Notes: a model not told the origin generated them from the letters alone. 64,000 bases of DNA from Lysobacter antibioticus (GCF_001442535.1 NZ_CP013141.1:1622541-1686540), one strand, 5' to 3'. Counted from the stretch's first letter, positions 20,430 to 29,457 are shown. Numbers and translations are program-made.

Positions 20430-20495
20430 AAAAAGATCATCAAATGGCGCCATCCGAGCCGGCGCCCACGCCGGCCTTCTTTCACGGAGTAGCGC

Positions 20496-21581
20496 ATGAA
20501 ATCGTCGCCGGCCCGCATCGCCGTCTTCTCTCTCGCCATGACCCTGGCCGTCGCTGCGTGCTCGGGCAGCCAGACGCCGGCCCCGGCCGCCGACGGCAAG
20601 ACCGAGGCCGCCGCGCCCGCGGGCGACCAGGTCGCCGCGCAGATCACCGGCGCCGGCGCGACCTTCATATTCCCGCTGCTGTCGAAGTGGTCGGACGACT
20701 ACAACAAGGCCACCGGCGCCAAGGTCAACTACCAGTCGATCGGCTCCGGCGGCGGCATCGCCCAGATCAAGGCCGGCACGGTCGATTTCGGTTCGTCCGA
20801 CAAACCGCTGCCGAGCGAAGAGCTCGCCGCCGCCGGCCTCGGCCAGTTCCCCTCGGCCATCGGCGGCGTGGTGCCGGTGGTCAACGTCGAAGGCATCGAA
20901 GCCGGCAAGCTGCGCCTGACCGGCCCGTTGCTCGCCGACATCTTCCTGGGCACCGTGCCCAAGTGGAACGACGCCAAGATCGCCGCGGTCAACCCGGGCG
21001 TCGCCCTGCCCGACCTGAAGATCAACATCGTCCACCGCTCCGACGGCTCGGGCACCACCTTCAACTTCTCCAACTACCTGTCCAAGGTCAGCCCGGCCTG
21101 GCAGAGCAAGGTCGGCGAAGGCACTTCGGTGCAGTGGCCCGGCGGCGTCGGCGGCAAGGGCAACGAAGGCGTGGCTTCGTACGTGAAGCAGATCAAGGGT
21201 TCGATCGGCTACGTCGAGCTGGCCTATGCGCTACAGAACAAGATGGCGCACACGCAGTTGCAGAACGCCGCCGGCAACTTCGTCCAGCCGAGCGCCGAGG
21301 CCTTCCAGGCCGCGGCCTCGACCGCCGATTGGGCCAGCGCGAAAGACTTCAACCTGGTCATCACCAACGCCGGCGGCGCGCAGTCCTGGCCGATCACCGC
21401 GACCAATTTCATCCTGATGTACAAGCAGCCCAAGGACGCCAAGCGCAGCGCCGACACCCGCGCGTTCTTCAAGTGGGCCTTCGAGAACGGCCAGTCGCAG
21501 GCCCAGGGCCTGGACTACGTGCCGCTGCCGCCGGAACTGGTCAAGCAGATCGAAGCCTACTGGGCCGCCGAGTTCAAGTGA
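20496..21581 (+). CDS. pstS: Phosphate-binding PstS paralogue, lipoprotein form
   Basis: A 361-residue phosphate-binding protein. It differs from the upstream paralogue by a lipoprotein signal (lipobox AVAAC, lipidated Cys near residue 22) and an Ala/Pro/Lys-rich tether of about 30 residues before the binding domain. It has the same ligand segments: GAGATFIFP, QSIGSGGGIAQIK, DFGSSDKPL and HRSDGSGTTFNF. A membrane-anchored copy next to a soluble one suggests division of labour, for example a high-abundance scavenger and a transporter-proximal receptor. Ribosome site GGAG precedes the ATG. The stop codon lies inside the arm of a large hairpin. Confidence 0.94.
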   Translation: MKSSPARIAVFSLAMTLAVAACSGSQTPAPAADGKTEAAAPAGDQVAAQITGAGATFIFPLLSKWSDDYNKATGAKVNYQSIGSGGGIAQIKAGTVDFGSSDKPLPSEELAAAGLGQFPSAIGGVVPVVNVEGIEAGKLRLTGPLLADIFLGTVPKWNDAKIAAVNPGVALPDLKINIVHRSDGSGTTFNFSNYLSKVSPAWQSKVGEGTSVQWPGGVGGKGNEGVASYVKQIKGSIGYVELAYALQNKMAHTQLQNAAGNFVQPSAEAFQAAASTADWASAKDFNLVITNAGGAQSWPITATNFILMYKQPKDAKRSADTRAFFKWAFENGQSQAQGLDYVPLPPELVKQIEAYWAAEFK

Positions 21582-21626
21582 CGAATCGGCCCGTGCGCGC
21601 AAGCGCGCGGCTTTGCCGATTCGTCA
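21579..21626. terminator. Large stem-loop at the end of the second pstS
   Basis: TGACGAATCGGC (21579-21590, includes the stop codon) pairs perfectly with GCCGATTCGTCA (21615-21626), with an inner GCGCGC/GCGCGC stem. There is no T run, so it may attenuate read-through or stabilise the mRNA rather than terminate. Confidence 0.55.
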
Positions 21627-21708
21627 TCTCCGCGTAGGCGGAGATCTAGAGACCTCAAACGTTCTCGCACGAAAGTCCCGTGGATCCCCGCCTACGCGGG
21701 GATGACGA
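21621..21708. repeat. Short inverted-repeat element, copy A (MITE/REP-like)
   Basis: Terminal arms of 26 bp (21621-21646 and 21683-21708; two mismatches) flank a 36-bp core containing CAAACGTTCTCGCACGAAAG. A second element with the same core pattern lies at 61207-61290. Non-coding. The rest of the gap to pstC (21709-21888) shows nothing recognisable. Confidence 0.7.
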
Positions 21709-21888
21709 GTAGGAAAGGTCGCAGCGGCCGAAGCTGCGATCGCGTCGCACCTGCACTACTGCATATATCTACATCGCTATCGCAACGGCTACCGCAACAC
21801 CCGCACCGCGCCTGACTCGCACCCCGCATCCGCCACAGCCCCGCACGCTCCCGATGCAACGCACTGCCACGACGGACTTCCCTTCGCA

Positions 21889-22860
21889 ATGAACGCGACC
21901 GCCCTACCCGCTCGATCCGGTATTCCCAGCCGCGATGGCAAAGATGCGCGCAACGACCGTCTGTTTCGTTATGTGCTCACCGCCACCGTCATCTTCGTCC
22001 TGTTCGCTCTCGCCAGCGCCGCCTTGTCGATGCTCTGGGGCGGCCGCCACGTGCTGGCCAAGGAAGGTCTCGATTTCTTCATCACCGCCGAATGGAACCC
22101 GGTCGAGGACCAATACGGCGCGCTCGTCCCGATCTACGGCACCATCGTCACCGCACTGATCGCGATGGTGATCGCGGTACCGGTGAGCTTCGGCATCGCC
22201 TTCTTCCTGACCGAAGTCGCACCGCGCTGGGCGCGCGGCCCGATCGGCACCGCCATCGAACTGCTCGCCGGCATTCCCTCGATCATCTACGGCATGTGGG
22301 GCCTGTTCGTGCTGGTGCCGGTGATGACCGAACACGTCACGCCCTGGCTCAACGACCACGTCGGCACCTGGCCGGTGATCGGCAAGCTGTTCCAGGGCCC
22401 GCCGCTCGGCATCGGCATGCTCACCGCCGGCATCGTCCTGGCGATCATGGTGATCCCGTTCATTTCCTCGGTGATGCGCGAAGTGTTCCTGACCGTGCCG
22501 ACCCGGCTCAAGGAATCGGCCTACGCGCTGGGCTCGACCAAGTGGGAAGTCAGCTGGGACATCGTCCTGCCCTATACGCGCTCGGCGGTGATCGGCGGCG
22601 TGTTCCTCGGTCTCGGCCGCGCCCTCGGCGAAACCATGGCGGTGGCCTTCGTGATCGGCAACTCGGTCAACTTCTCGGCCTCGCTGCTCGAGCCGGGCAC
22701 GACCATCGCCGCGCTGATCGCCAACGACTTCGGCGAAGCCACCGAGACCTATCGTTCGGCGCTGCTGCTGCTCGGCTTCGTGCTGTTCATCGTGACCTTC
22801 TTCGTCCTCGCCGCCGCGCGGCTGATGCTGATGCAACTCTCGCGCAAGGAGGGCAACTGA
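21889..22860 (+). CDS. pstC: Phosphate ABC transporter permease
   Basis: A 323-residue inner-membrane permease of the Pst phosphate importer. About six hydrophobic segments are visible, starting YVLTATVIFVLFALASAALS. The cytoplasmic EAA-type loop for contact with PstB is KESAYALGSTKWEVSWDIVLP (about 206-226). It pairs with PstA; the pstA start overlaps the pstC stop by one base (TGATG). No Pho box was found directly upstream, so it probably depends on transcription from the pstS promoters or on a promoter in the 180-bp gap. Confidence 0.95.
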   Translation: MNATALPARSGIPSRDGKDARNDRLFRYVLTATVIFVLFALASAALSMLWGGRHVLAKEGLDFFITAEWNPVEDQYGALVPIYGTIVTALIAMVIAVPVSFGIAFFLTEVAPRWARGPIGTAIELLAGIPSIIYGMWGLFVLVPVMTEHVTPWLNDHVGTWPVIGKLFQGPPLGIGMLTAGIVLAIMVIPFISSVMREVFLTVPTRLKESAYALGSTKWEVSWDIVLPYTRSAVIGGVFLGLGRALGETMAVAFVIGNSVNFSASLLEPGTTIAALIANDFGEATETYRSALLLLGFVLFIVTFFVLAAARLMLMQLSRKEGN

Positions 22861-23765
22861 TGAACGCGACTCCCGCTCCCATCGACGCCGAACTGCAGCG
22901 CCGCCACCGCGTCGCCGATTCTCTGTACGGCCGCCGCCGCGTGTTCAATGCGATCGCCGTAATCATGGCCTGCGCCGCCGCCGCGTTCGGCCTGTTCTTC
23001 CTCGGCTGGATTCTCTACACCCTGCTCGCCAAGGGCCTGGGCGGCATCAACCTCGCGCTGTTCACCCAGAACACGCCGCCGCCGATGCAGGAAGGCGGCT
23101 TGCTCAACGCCTTCTTCGGCAGCGCGGTGATGTGCCTGATCGCGATCGTGCTGGGCACCCCGCTCGGCATCGCCGCCGGCACCTGGCTGGCCGAGTACGG
23201 CGCAGGCCGCAAGATCGGCACCGTGGTGCGCTTCGTCAACGACATCCTGTTGTCGGCGCCGTCGATCGTGCTGGGCCTGTTCGTCTACACCCTGGTGGTG
23301 ATGCAGAGCGGCGGCAATTTCTCGGCCTTGGCCGGTGCGATCTCGCTGGCCTTCATCGTGCTGCCGGTGGTGGTGCGCACCACCGACGAAATGCTGCGCC
23401 TGGTGCCTTCGCAGATGCGCGAGGCCGCACTCTCGCTCGGCGTGCCGCAATGGAAGGTGATCGTGCAGGTGCTGTACCGCAGCGCCTCGGCCGGCATCGT
23501 CACCGGCGTCCTGCTCGCCCTGGCGCGCATCTCCGGCGAAACCGCGCCTCTGCTGTTCACCGCCTTCGGCAACCAGTACTGGAGCCACAACGTGCTCCAG
23601 CCGATGGCCAGCGTGCCGGTGGTGATGAACCAGTTCGCCGGCAGCCCTTACGAAACCTGGCAGACCCTCGCCTGGGCCGGCGCCCTGGTGCTCACCTTCT
23701 TCGTCCTGGTCGTCAGCCTGCTCGCCCGCGCCCTCGTGTTGCGCAATCGGATCTCCAATGACTGA
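22860..23765 (+). CDS. pstA: Phosphate ABC transporter permease
   Basis: A 301-residue permease, partner of PstC. The N-terminus ([20 protein letters not shown]) is cytoplasmic and is followed by a first membrane segment around 33-55. The EAA-type loop [20 protein letters not shown] lies in the second half. The [17 protein letters not shown] segment is typical of PstA. The start shares a base with the pstC stop, and the gene overlaps pstB by eight bases, showing strong translational coupling. Confidence 0.95.
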   Translation: MNATPAPIDAELQRRHRVADSLYGRRRVFNAIAVIMACAAAAFGLFFLGWILYTLLAKGLGGINLALFTQNTPPPMQEGGLLNAFFGSAVMCLIAIVLGTPLGIAAGTWLAEYGAGRKIGTVVRFVNDILLSAPSIVLGLFVYTLVVMQSGGNFSALAGAISLAFIVLPVVVRTTDEMLRLVPSQMREAALSLGVPQWKVIVQVLYRSASAGIVTGVLLALARISGETAPLLFTAFGNQYWSHNVLQPMASVPVVMNQFAGSPYETWQTLAWAGALVLTFFVLVVSLLARALVLRNRISND

Positions 23766-24615
23766 TCTCTCGAACCAACCCGTTGCCCGGACCCCGGCCA
23801 TGAACGATGCACGCCTTTCCGTCGCCACCCCGGACCGCGCCGCGGCCGTAGTCGGCGCTTCGCCGGTCAAGCTCGCCGCGCGCGGCCTGGACTTCTACTA
23901 CGACAAGTTCCATGCCCTCAAGTCGATCAACCTGGAGATCCCCGAGAAGCAGGTCACCGCGCTGATCGGCCCCTCGGGTTGCGGCAAGTCGACCCTGCTG
24001 CGCATCTTCAACCGCATCTACGCGCTGTATCCGAAGTTGGAAGCGCGCGGCGAAGTGCTGCTCGACGGCGAGAACATCCTCGACCCGAAGTACCCGATGA
24101 ACCGCCTGCGCAGCAAGGTCGGCATGGTGTTCCAGAAGCCGGTGCCGTTCCCGATGACGATCTTCGAGAACGTGGCCTACGGCATCCGCCACCACGAGAA
24201 GCTGTCGAAGTCGGAAATGACCGATCGCGTCGAGCAGGCCCTGCGCCAGGGCGCGCTGTGGGACGAAGTCAAGGACAAGCTGGCCCAAAGCGCCCTGGGC
24301 CTGTCCGGCGGCCAGCAGCAGCGTCTGTGCATCGCCCGCGCGGTGGCGTTGAAGCCGTCGGTGCTGCTGCTCGACGAACCGACCTCGGCGCTGGACCCGA
24401 TCTCGACCAGCCGCATCGAGCAGCTCGTCGAAGAGCTCAAGAAGGACTACACGATCGCGATCGTGACCCACAACATGCAGCAGGCCGCGCGCGTGTCCGA
24501 TTTCACCGCCTTCATGTACCTGGGCGACCTGATCGAGCACGGCCCGACCGAACAGATCTTCTCCAAGCCGACCAAGCAGCAGACCGAGGACTACATTACG
24601 GGCCGCTTCGGTTGA
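23758..24615 (+). CDS. pstB: Phosphate ABC transporter ATPase
   Basis: A 285-residue ATPase that powers phosphate uptake. Walker A is G71-T79 (GPSGCGKST). The Q-loop motif VFQKPVPFP, signature LSGGQQQR and Walker [13 protein letters not shown] follow. The first 36 residues are an extension before the conserved core; a second in-frame ATG at 23800 could also be used, but 23758 keeps the usual overlap with pstA. With PhoU it also signals phosphate status to PhoR in characterised bacteria. Confidence 0.95.
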   Translation: MTDLSNQPVARTPAMNDARLSVATPDRAAAVVGASPVKLAARGLDFYYDKFHALKSINLEIPEKQVTALIGPSGCGKSTLLRIFNRIYALYPKLEARGEVLLDGENILDPKYPMNRLRSKVGMVFQKPVPFPMTIFENVAYGIRHHEKLSKSEMTDRVEQALRQGALWDEVKDKLAQSALGLSGGQQQRLCIARAVALKPSVLLLDEPTSALDPISTSRIEQLVEELKKDYTIAIVTHNMQQAARVSDFTAFMYLGDLIEHGPTEQIFSKPTKQQTEDYITGRFG

Positions 24616-24763
24616 AGCAGTCGGGAATCGGGAATGGGGAATCGGGCATCGCCGAAAGCGAGAGCCGGTTCCGACGTTACCCGCGCCCGTCCGAGCTGTA
24701 CCGATGTTGCCGTTGTCTTTACCGGTTCCCGATTTCCCATTCCCGATTCCCGGCCCAACGCCC
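24616..24763. repeat. CGGGAAT-type repeat stem between pstB and phoU
   Basis: The run of CGGGAAT variants at 24622-24647 is complementary to CCCGATTTCCCATTCCCG at 24728 onward, so the gap can fold into a long imperfect hairpin. Repeats of the same unit occur at 61142-61190. Confidence 0.6.
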
Positions 24764-25474
24764 ATGAGCACCCAAATGCACGACCACATCGTCAAGAGCT
24801 ACGACGACGAGCAGCGCCGCTTGCTCGACGAAACCCTGCGCATGGGCGAGATGGCCGCGTCCCAGCTCGAAGCCGCGCTGGACGTGGTCCAGCGCCGCGA
24901 CGACAAGGCCGCCGAACGCATCATCGCCAACGACGAGGCGATCGACGCGCTCGAACAGGAAATCAGCCACGACGTCATGAAGCTGGCCCTGCGCGGGCCG
25001 ATGGCGCGCGACCTGCGCGAGATCCTGGCGGCGATCCGCATCGCCTCGGACATCGAGCGCGTCGGCGACTACGCCGCCAACGTCGCCAAGCGTTCGACCG
25101 CGCTGAACCTGTCGCCGCCGCTGCCGCACGTGGCCGGCCTGCACGCGCTGGGCACCCTCGCGGTCAAGCAACTGCGCGACGTGCTGACGGCCTATCGCGA
25201 CAACGACATCGAACTGGCGCAGAGCGTGCGCGCCCGCGACGCCGAGGTCGACACCGCCTACACCGGCCTGTTCCGCGAACTGCTGACCTACATGATGGAA
25301 GACGCACGCAGCATCACCGCCTGCACCCATCTGTTGTTCATGGCCAAGAACATCGAGCGCATCGGCGATCACGCCACCAACATCGCCGAGAACGTCTGGT
25401 TCCTGGTCAAGGGCGAAGAGCAGTTGCCGCCGCGCGAGAAGCGCGACGACACCAACACCACCGGCGCGGTCTGA
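24764..25474 (+). CDS. phoU: Phosphate signalling complex protein PhoU
   Basis: A 236-residue all-helical cytoplasmic protein with two three-helix PhoU repeats. The paired motifs IASDIERVGDYAANVAKRS (about 95-113) and AKNIERIGDHATNIAENVW (about 198-216) contain the Asp/Glu metal-binding signature E-R-x-G-D-x-A. PhoU couples PstSCAB activity to PhoR and represses the Pho response when phosphate is plentiful. It is the last gene of the pst cluster, 148 bp after pstB. ATG 24764 gives the usual N-terminus. Confidence 0.95.
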   Translation: MSTQMHDHIVKSYDDEQRRLLDETLRMGEMAASQLEAALDVVQRRDDKAAERIIANDEAIDALEQEISHDVMKLALRGPMARDLREILAAIRIASDIERVGDYAANVAKRSTALNLSPPLPHVAGLHALGTLAVKQLRDVLTAYRDNDIELAQSVRARDAEVDTAYTGLFRELLTYMMEDARSITACTHLLFMAKNIERIGDHATNIAENVWFLVKGEEQLPPREKRDDTNTTGAV

Positions 25475-25785
25475 CCTCGCCCCGCCCGCTCCGGCACGGT
25501 CCGGGGCGGGATTCGCGCAGACGCGTCGCGCTGCGTTGCAGCAAAGCCCCCAACCAGGGCGACGCGACCGACCGATGAGCGGGTCGAATCTTGCGCCCGT
25601 ATTGCCGCCACCGGCTGGCCTGCTCGCCCTGCAAACGGTTACAGCCGTTCCAGACTGAATCCGCTCTAAACGAATCCGCCAACGCCGTCGCAATCGCGAA
25701 CCGATCGGCCCCTCTCCAAACTCTTGGTACATGCCCGTAGCGCCCTGCTGCGGTGTATTTTGCCTACCTCGGAGGAGACCCGGGC
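25475..25785. other. Intergenic region between phoU and the ECF sigma gene
   Basis: A GC-rich stem (CCCCGCC...GGGGCGGG, about 25479-25510) follows phoU and could end the pst transcript, but it lacks a T run. The ribosome site GGAGGAG at 25771-25777 belongs to the sigma gene. I cannot assign a promoter with confidence. Confidence 0.5.
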
Positions 25786-26301
25786 ATGACCTTGCTGATG
25801 GCGAACGGGGATTTGGCGGCCGCCCGCTCGGGCGACCGCGCCGCGCTGGAGCGCGTGCTGACGCACTCGCGCCAGGATCTGCGCCGCTACGCCGAGTACC
25901 ACTGCGTCATCAACGACATCGAGGACGCGGTCCAGGAAAGCCTGATCACCGTCTCGCGCAAGCTGCGCGACCTGCGCGTGCTCGAATGCTTCGTCTCTTG
26001 GACCTTCCGCATCGTCAAGCGCGAGTGCAACCGCCTCAAGCGCGGTCGGCGTATGCTCAGCGGCGATGTCATCACCGATGAAATCCTGCCGGTGGTCACC
26101 CCCGAGCCCTGCGAATGGCGCCACGATGTCGCCGCCGCACTCGAATCCCTGCCTGCGCACTACCGCGAAATCGTCCTGTTGCGCGACCTGGAGGGCCTGA
26201 CCATCGCCGAGATCGGCGATCAACTCGGACTCAGCCGCGAAGCGGTGAAATCGCGCCTGCACCGGGCCCGCATCCTGGCCCGCGAGTATCTCGCTCCGTG
26301 A
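25786..26301 (+). CDS. ECF-family RNA polymerase sigma factor
   Basis: A 171-residue sigma-70 factor with only regions 2 and 4. The region 2 helix is NDIEDAVQESL (about 43-53); region 4 has LPAHYREIVLLRDLEGLTIAEIG and the recognition helix LSREAVKSRLHRAR. GGAGGAG lies 8 nt before ATG 25786. No anti-sigma gene is adjacent. It is followed by the modified-peptide cluster in the same direction, the arrangement of RpoQ and the gig genes of Cupriavidus metallidurans, so control of the cluster in response to copper or gold stress is likely; this is inference. Confidence 0.88.
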   Translation: MTLLMANGDLAAARSGDRAALERVLTHSRQDLRRYAEYHCVINDIEDAVQESLITVSRKLRDLRVLECFVSWTFRIVKRECNRLKRGRRMLSGDVITDEILPVVTPEPCEWRHDVAAALESLPAHYREIVLLRDLEGLTIAEIGDQLGLSREAVKSRLHRARILAREYLAP

Positions 26302-26420
26302 TGCCCCCTTGCCTCGCTTACACCCGTATCGCTACGCAGCCCCCGGATCCGTAACCGCTCACTTCGATAGCTTTGCACACCGCATCCAGACGGAACCCGG
26401 CACACTGGGCCGTTCATCCC

Positions 26421-26441
26421 GACGGCGGGCCTCCCGCCGTC
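26421..26441 (+). promoter_or_regulatory. Strong hairpin in the leader of the EGKCG precursor gene
   Basis: GACGGCGGG-CCT-CCCGCCGTC, a perfect 9-bp stem with a 3-nt loop, ends 9 bp before the ribosome site TAGGAG (26451-26456). It has no T run. It could stabilise the message or separate precursor expression from that of the sigma gene. Confidence 0.55.
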
Positions 26442-26462
26442 ATCGCCACGTAGGAGTCATCC

Positions 26463-26966
26463 ATGTCCAAGCAAATCAAGAAGCCCATCGCCCTCGCTAT
26501 CGGCGCCACCCTGCTCGGCGGCTTGAGCCTGTCGGCTTCCGCGTTCGCCATGAGCGATCTCTCGCAGGGCTACCTGCTCGGCGCCCAGCAGGCTCCGCCG
26601 GCCGCCGAGAAGGCCGCCGACGCCAAGGCCGCCGCCGATACCGCCAAGCACGCCGAAGGCACCTGCGGCGCCGACAAGAAGGCGAAGGAAGGCAGCTGCG
26701 GCGGCGACAAGAAGCACGCCGAAGGCAAGTGTGGCGAAGGCAAGTGCGGCGCCGACAAGAAGAAGGCCGGCGAAGGCAAGTGTGGTGAAGGCAAGTGCGG
26801 CGCCGACAAGAAGAAGGCCGGCGAAGGCAAGTGCGGCGAGGGCAAGTGCGGTGGCGACGCGAAGGCCGCTGCCGCCGCCCCGGCCGCGACCGCTCCCACC
26901 GCCACCAAGGCCAAGAAGGCCGCGGAAGGCAAGTGCGGCGAAGGCAAGTGCGGCGGTTCGGTCTGA
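26463..26966 (+). CDS. EGKCG-repeat secreted RiPP precursor (HvfA/BufA2/GigP type)
   Basis: A 167-residue exported low-complexity protein. The signal peptide runs to about ASAFA (residue 29) and is followed by the short motif [10 protein letters not shown]. The rest is Lys/Ala/Gly-rich with ten cysteines, every one in an EGxCG motif: EGTCG (65-69), EGSCG (76-80), then four tandem EGKCG pairs at 87-96, 104-113, 121-130 and 155-164. In Haemophilus HvfA and bufferins such motifs are the substrate of the MNIO enzyme and its partner, which turn cysteine into oxazolone/thioamide or thiazole-like groups that bind copper. TAGGAG lies 6 nt before the ATG. The MNIO gene begins 13 nt after the stop. Confidence 0.88.
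   Translation: MSKQIKKPIALAIGATLLGGLSLSASAFAMSDLSQGYLLGAQQAPPAAEKAADAKAAADTAKHAEGTCGADKKAKEGSCGGDKKHAEGKCGEGKCGADKKKAGEGKCGEGKCGADKKKAGEGKCGEGKCGGDAKAAAAAPAATAPTATKAKKAAEGKCGEGKCGGSV
26721..26852 (+). repeat. 51-bp coding tandem repeat inside the precursor
   Basis: Units at 26721-26771 and 26772-26822, plus a partial third to 26852. Each encodes two EGKCG motifs and an ADKKKAG spacer (17 residues). Confidence 0.9.
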
Positions 26967-26979
26967 TCGCAACCGGCAC

Positions 26980-27855
26980 ATGATGATGGACCGCTCGCGT
27001 CCCCTGAAACCGGATGCCGTCGGCCTCGGCCTGCGGCGGGCCCTGCTGGGCCCGCTGCAGTCCGCTGCGGCCGGAGATTTCGACTTCCTCGAATGCGCGC
27101 CGGAGAACTGGATCGGCATCGGCGGCCGTTACCGCGAAGCCCTGCGCGATCTGGCTTCGCGCCATCCGCTGGTCTGCCACGGCCTGTCGCTGTCGCTGGG
27201 CGGCACCGCGCCGCTCGACGAGACCTTCCTGATCCGGGTACGCCGTTTTCTCGACGAACACCGCGTCGCCTGCTACAGCGAACACCTCAGCTATTGCAGC
27301 GACGACGGCCATCTCTACGACCTGCTGCCGATTCCTTTCACCGAGGAAGCCGTGCACCACGTCGCCGCGCGCATCCGTCGTACCCAGGACATCGTCGGCC
27401 GCCGCATCGCGGTCGAGAACGCCTCCTACTACGCCGCGCCGCACCAGGAAATGAGCGAGATCGAGTTCACCCGCGCGGTACTCGCCGAAGCCGATTGCGA
27501 GCTGCTGCTCGACGTCAACAACATCTACGTCAATTCGATCAACCACCGCTACGACCCGCGCGAATTTCTCGCCGCTATGCCGGGCGAACGCATCGCCTAC
27601 CTGCACGTGGCCGGCCATTACGACGAGGCCGAAGACCTCAAGGTCGACACCCACGGCGCCCCGGTCAAGCACGAGGTCTGGTCGCTGCTCGGCGACGCTT
27701 ACCGTTTGTTCGGCGCGCGCCCGACCCTGCTCGAACGCGACTTCAATTTCCCGCCGTACGAAGAACTCGTCGGCGAGCTCGACATCGTCCGCCGGGTGCT
27801 GGGCGAGGCCGCACCGCAGGCCGGCGCCGCGTCGCGCGCCCAAGCCGCACGATGA
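26980..27855 (+). CDS. DUF692 / MNIO enzyme, HvfB/BufB/GigA type
   Basis: A 291-residue TIM-barrel enzyme of the multinuclear non-haem iron-dependent oxidase family, which includes MbnB of methanobactin synthesis. Candidate metal ligands are in conserved positions: H67 (CHGLSLS), E101/H102 (SEHLSY), E146 (VENASYY), D178/N181 ([10 protein letters not shown]), H209 and H213 (YLHVAGH), D223/H225 (DTHGAP) and E252 (LERDFNFP). It is expected to oxidise precursor cysteines. Three consecutive ATG codons (26980, 26983, 26986) leave the exact start open. It is separated from the precursor by 13 nt and overlaps the next gene by ATGA. Confidence 0.92.
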   Translation: MMMDRSRPLKPDAVGLGLRRALLGPLQSAAAGDFDFLECAPENWIGIGGRYREALRDLASRHPLVCHGLSLSLGGTAPLDETFLIRVRRFLDEHRVACYSEHLSYCSDDGHLYDLLPIPFTEEAVHHVAARIRRTQDIVGRRIAVENASYYAAPHQEMSEIEFTRAVLAEADCELLLDVNNIYVNSINHRYDPREFLAAMPGERIAYLHVAGHYDEAEDLKVDTHGAPVKHEVWSLLGDAYRLFGARPTLLERDFNFPPYEELVGELDIVRRVLGEAAPQAGAASRAQAAR

Positions 27856-28646
27856 GCGACAACGCAAGCATGAGCGACGCCCCTTCGCGACTGCGCGCGC
27901 AGCAGTTCGAGCTGACCCGCCACCTGCGCGACCCGCAGGCCAGCCCGGCGCCCGCCGGCATCGAAGACCGCCGTCTCGGGATCTATCGCGACCTGCTGTT
28001 CAACAATATCGAAGGCCTGTTGGCCAGCAATTTCCCGGTCATCCGCAAATTGCTCGGCGAACAACGCTGGACCGCGCTGGTGCGCGATTTCTACCGCGAC
28101 CACCGCTGCCACACCCCGCTGTTCGCCGAGATCGCCCGCGAATTCCTGCGTTACCTGCCCGAACGCGACGCCGACGATCCGCCGTTCCTGTCCGAGCTGG
28201 CGCATTACGAATGGGTCGAACTGGCGCTGCAACTCAGCGAAGCGCAGGCTCCGCAGGACGACGCCGGCATCGGCGACGCCGACCTGCTCGAACATGCTCC
28301 TGAGCTGTCGCCGCTGGCCTGGCCGCTGGCCTATGCCTGGCCGGTGCACCGCCTCGGCCCGGAGCATCAGCCCGAGCAGCCGTCGCCGACCCCGACTCTG
28401 TTGCTGCTGCGCCGCGAGGCCGACGGCGAGGTGCGTTTCTCCGAGTTGAGCCCGCTCGCCTTCCGCCTGATCGAACGCATCGGCGAAACGCCGGGGCTGA
28501 GCGCGCGCGAACAACTGCGGGCGCTGGCGCAGGAAGCCGGCAGCGACGACGTCGCCGCCTTTCTCGAATTGGGCCACGGCCTGCTACGGCAGATGCGCGC
28601 CAGCGGCGTGATCTTTTTTGCTGCGCCGGCGAATCCTTTCGCCTGA
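27852..28646 (+). CDS. DUF2063 partner protein, HvfC/BufC/GigB type
   Basis: A 264-residue protein overlapping the MNIO gene by four bases. The N-terminal 100 residues match the DUF2063 domain: [32 protein letters not shown] and [16 protein letters not shown]. The C-terminal half has a winged-helix-like segment ([20 protein letters not shown]). In known systems this protein forms a complex with the MNIO enzyme and brings it the precursor leader region. It was originally annotated as a DNA-binding domain, but the context here supports a maturation role. Confidence 0.9.
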   Translation: MSDNASMSDAPSRLRAQQFELTRHLRDPQASPAPAGIEDRRLGIYRDLLFNNIEGLLASNFPVIRKLLGEQRWTALVRDFYRDHRCHTPLFAEIAREFLRYLPERDADDPPFLSELAHYEWVELALQLSEAQAPQDDAGIGDADLLEHAPELSPLAWPLAYAWPVHRLGPEHQPEQPSPTPTLLLLRREADGEVRFSELSPLAFRLIERIGETPGLSAREQLRALAQEAGSDDVAAFLELGHGLLRQMRASGVIFFAAPANPFA

Positions 28647-28707
28647 CTGCCGCCTCTTGTAGTGGAAAGCGCCGGCCAATCGGCGCAGGTCCCCACTGGA
28701 GCAGCTC

Positions 28708-29433
28708 ATGGCCCGTCCCCGTATCGCAACCTGCCTCGCCCTGCGCGATCGTCTCGCCGGTGTCGGCGCCTGGCTCTCGCCGCTCGGCCTGCGCCTGCTG
28801 CTGGCCTGGGAGTTCTACGAATCCGGGCGCGAAAAACTGCACGGCGAAAACTGGTTCGGCAACGTCATGGCGAACTTTCCGTTTCCGTTCGACCGCGTGC
28901 CCGCCGACCTGAGCTGGGGCATGGCGACCTGGTTCGAACTGCTCGGCGGCGTGGCACTGCTGATCGGCCTGGGCACACGCTTGGTCGCTGCTTCGCTGTT
29001 CGTGCTGACCGTGGTCGCCATCGCCGCGGTGCACTGGCCGCAGGACTGGATGGGCCTGTCCCAGCTCGTCCAGGGCTACGCCATCACCGACCAGGGCGCC
29101 GGCAACTACAAATTGCCGCTGCTGTTCCTGGCGATGCTGTGGCCGCTGATCCTCGGCGGCGCCGGCCGCCTCAGCCTCGATGCCCTGCTCGCGCGTGCGG
29201 CGGCCCTGTGTGCGCCGGCGCCGCGCGACGACCTGACCGGCTGGGGCCTGGTCCTGCTGCCGGTCGGTGTGGTCGTGGCGATGCTGCTGCCGGCGCCGGG
29301 CCTGGCCCTGGCCGGGCTCGGTGCCGCGTTGTTGCTGGCCGCGACGGCCCGCTCGCGCCGAACCCGAGGGGCAGGAGCGGCGTCCCAAGGGGATTTCCTA
29401 CGCTCACCGGCCTCGACCGCGCAATCGCGATGA
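28708..29433 (+). CDS. DoxX-like membrane protein, HvfD/GigT type
   Basis: A 241-residue inner-membrane protein of the DoxX family with about five hydrophobic segments ([80 protein letters not shown]). The motif [12 protein letters not shown] near residues 35-46 is typical of DoxX. It lies 61 bp after the DUF2063 gene and completes the four-gene cluster. Its biochemical function is unproved. The last 25-30 residues are encoded by intergenic-type repeat DNA, so the natural C-terminus may originally have been shorter. Confidence 0.88.
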   Translation: MARPRIATCLALRDRLAGVGAWLSPLGLRLLLAWEFYESGREKLHGENWFGNVMANFPFPFDRVPADLSWGMATWFELLGGVALLIGLGTRLVAASLFVLTVVAIAAVHWPQDWMGLSQLVQGYAITDQGAGNYKLPLLFLAMLWPLILGGAGRLSLDALLARAAALCAPAPRDDLTGWGLVLLPVGVVVAMLLPAPGLALAGLGAALLLAATARSRRTRGAGAASQGDFLRSPASTAQSR

Positions 29434-29457
29434 CGACGCTCCGGGATTGCGCGGTCG
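29414..29457. repeat. Inverted repeat spanning the doxX stop codon
   Basis: CGACCGCGCAATC (29414-29426) pairs perfectly with GATTGCGCGGTCG (29445-29457); the TGA at 29431-29433 is in the loop. Flanking sequence (GGCAGGAGCGGCGTCCCAAG) resembles the GTAG-type palindromes elsewhere. Confidence 0.7.

Larger units (their letters stand above)
20047..20495. other. Intergenic region between the two pstS genes
   Basis: Besides the terminator and the Pho-box-like site annotated separately, it holds G-rich CGGGAATCGGG-type repeats near 20137-20165 and no credible gene. Confidence 0.6.

Noticed and set aside
25475..25785. Looked for an ECF-type autoregulatory promoter before the sigma gene
   Set aside because: Only partial GAACC-like matches with irregular spacing; not enough to annotate.
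27852..28646. DUF2063 gene considered as a DNA-binding regulator
   Set aside because: The older family label suggests DNA binding, but overlap with the MNIO gene and the precursor context match maturation partners.
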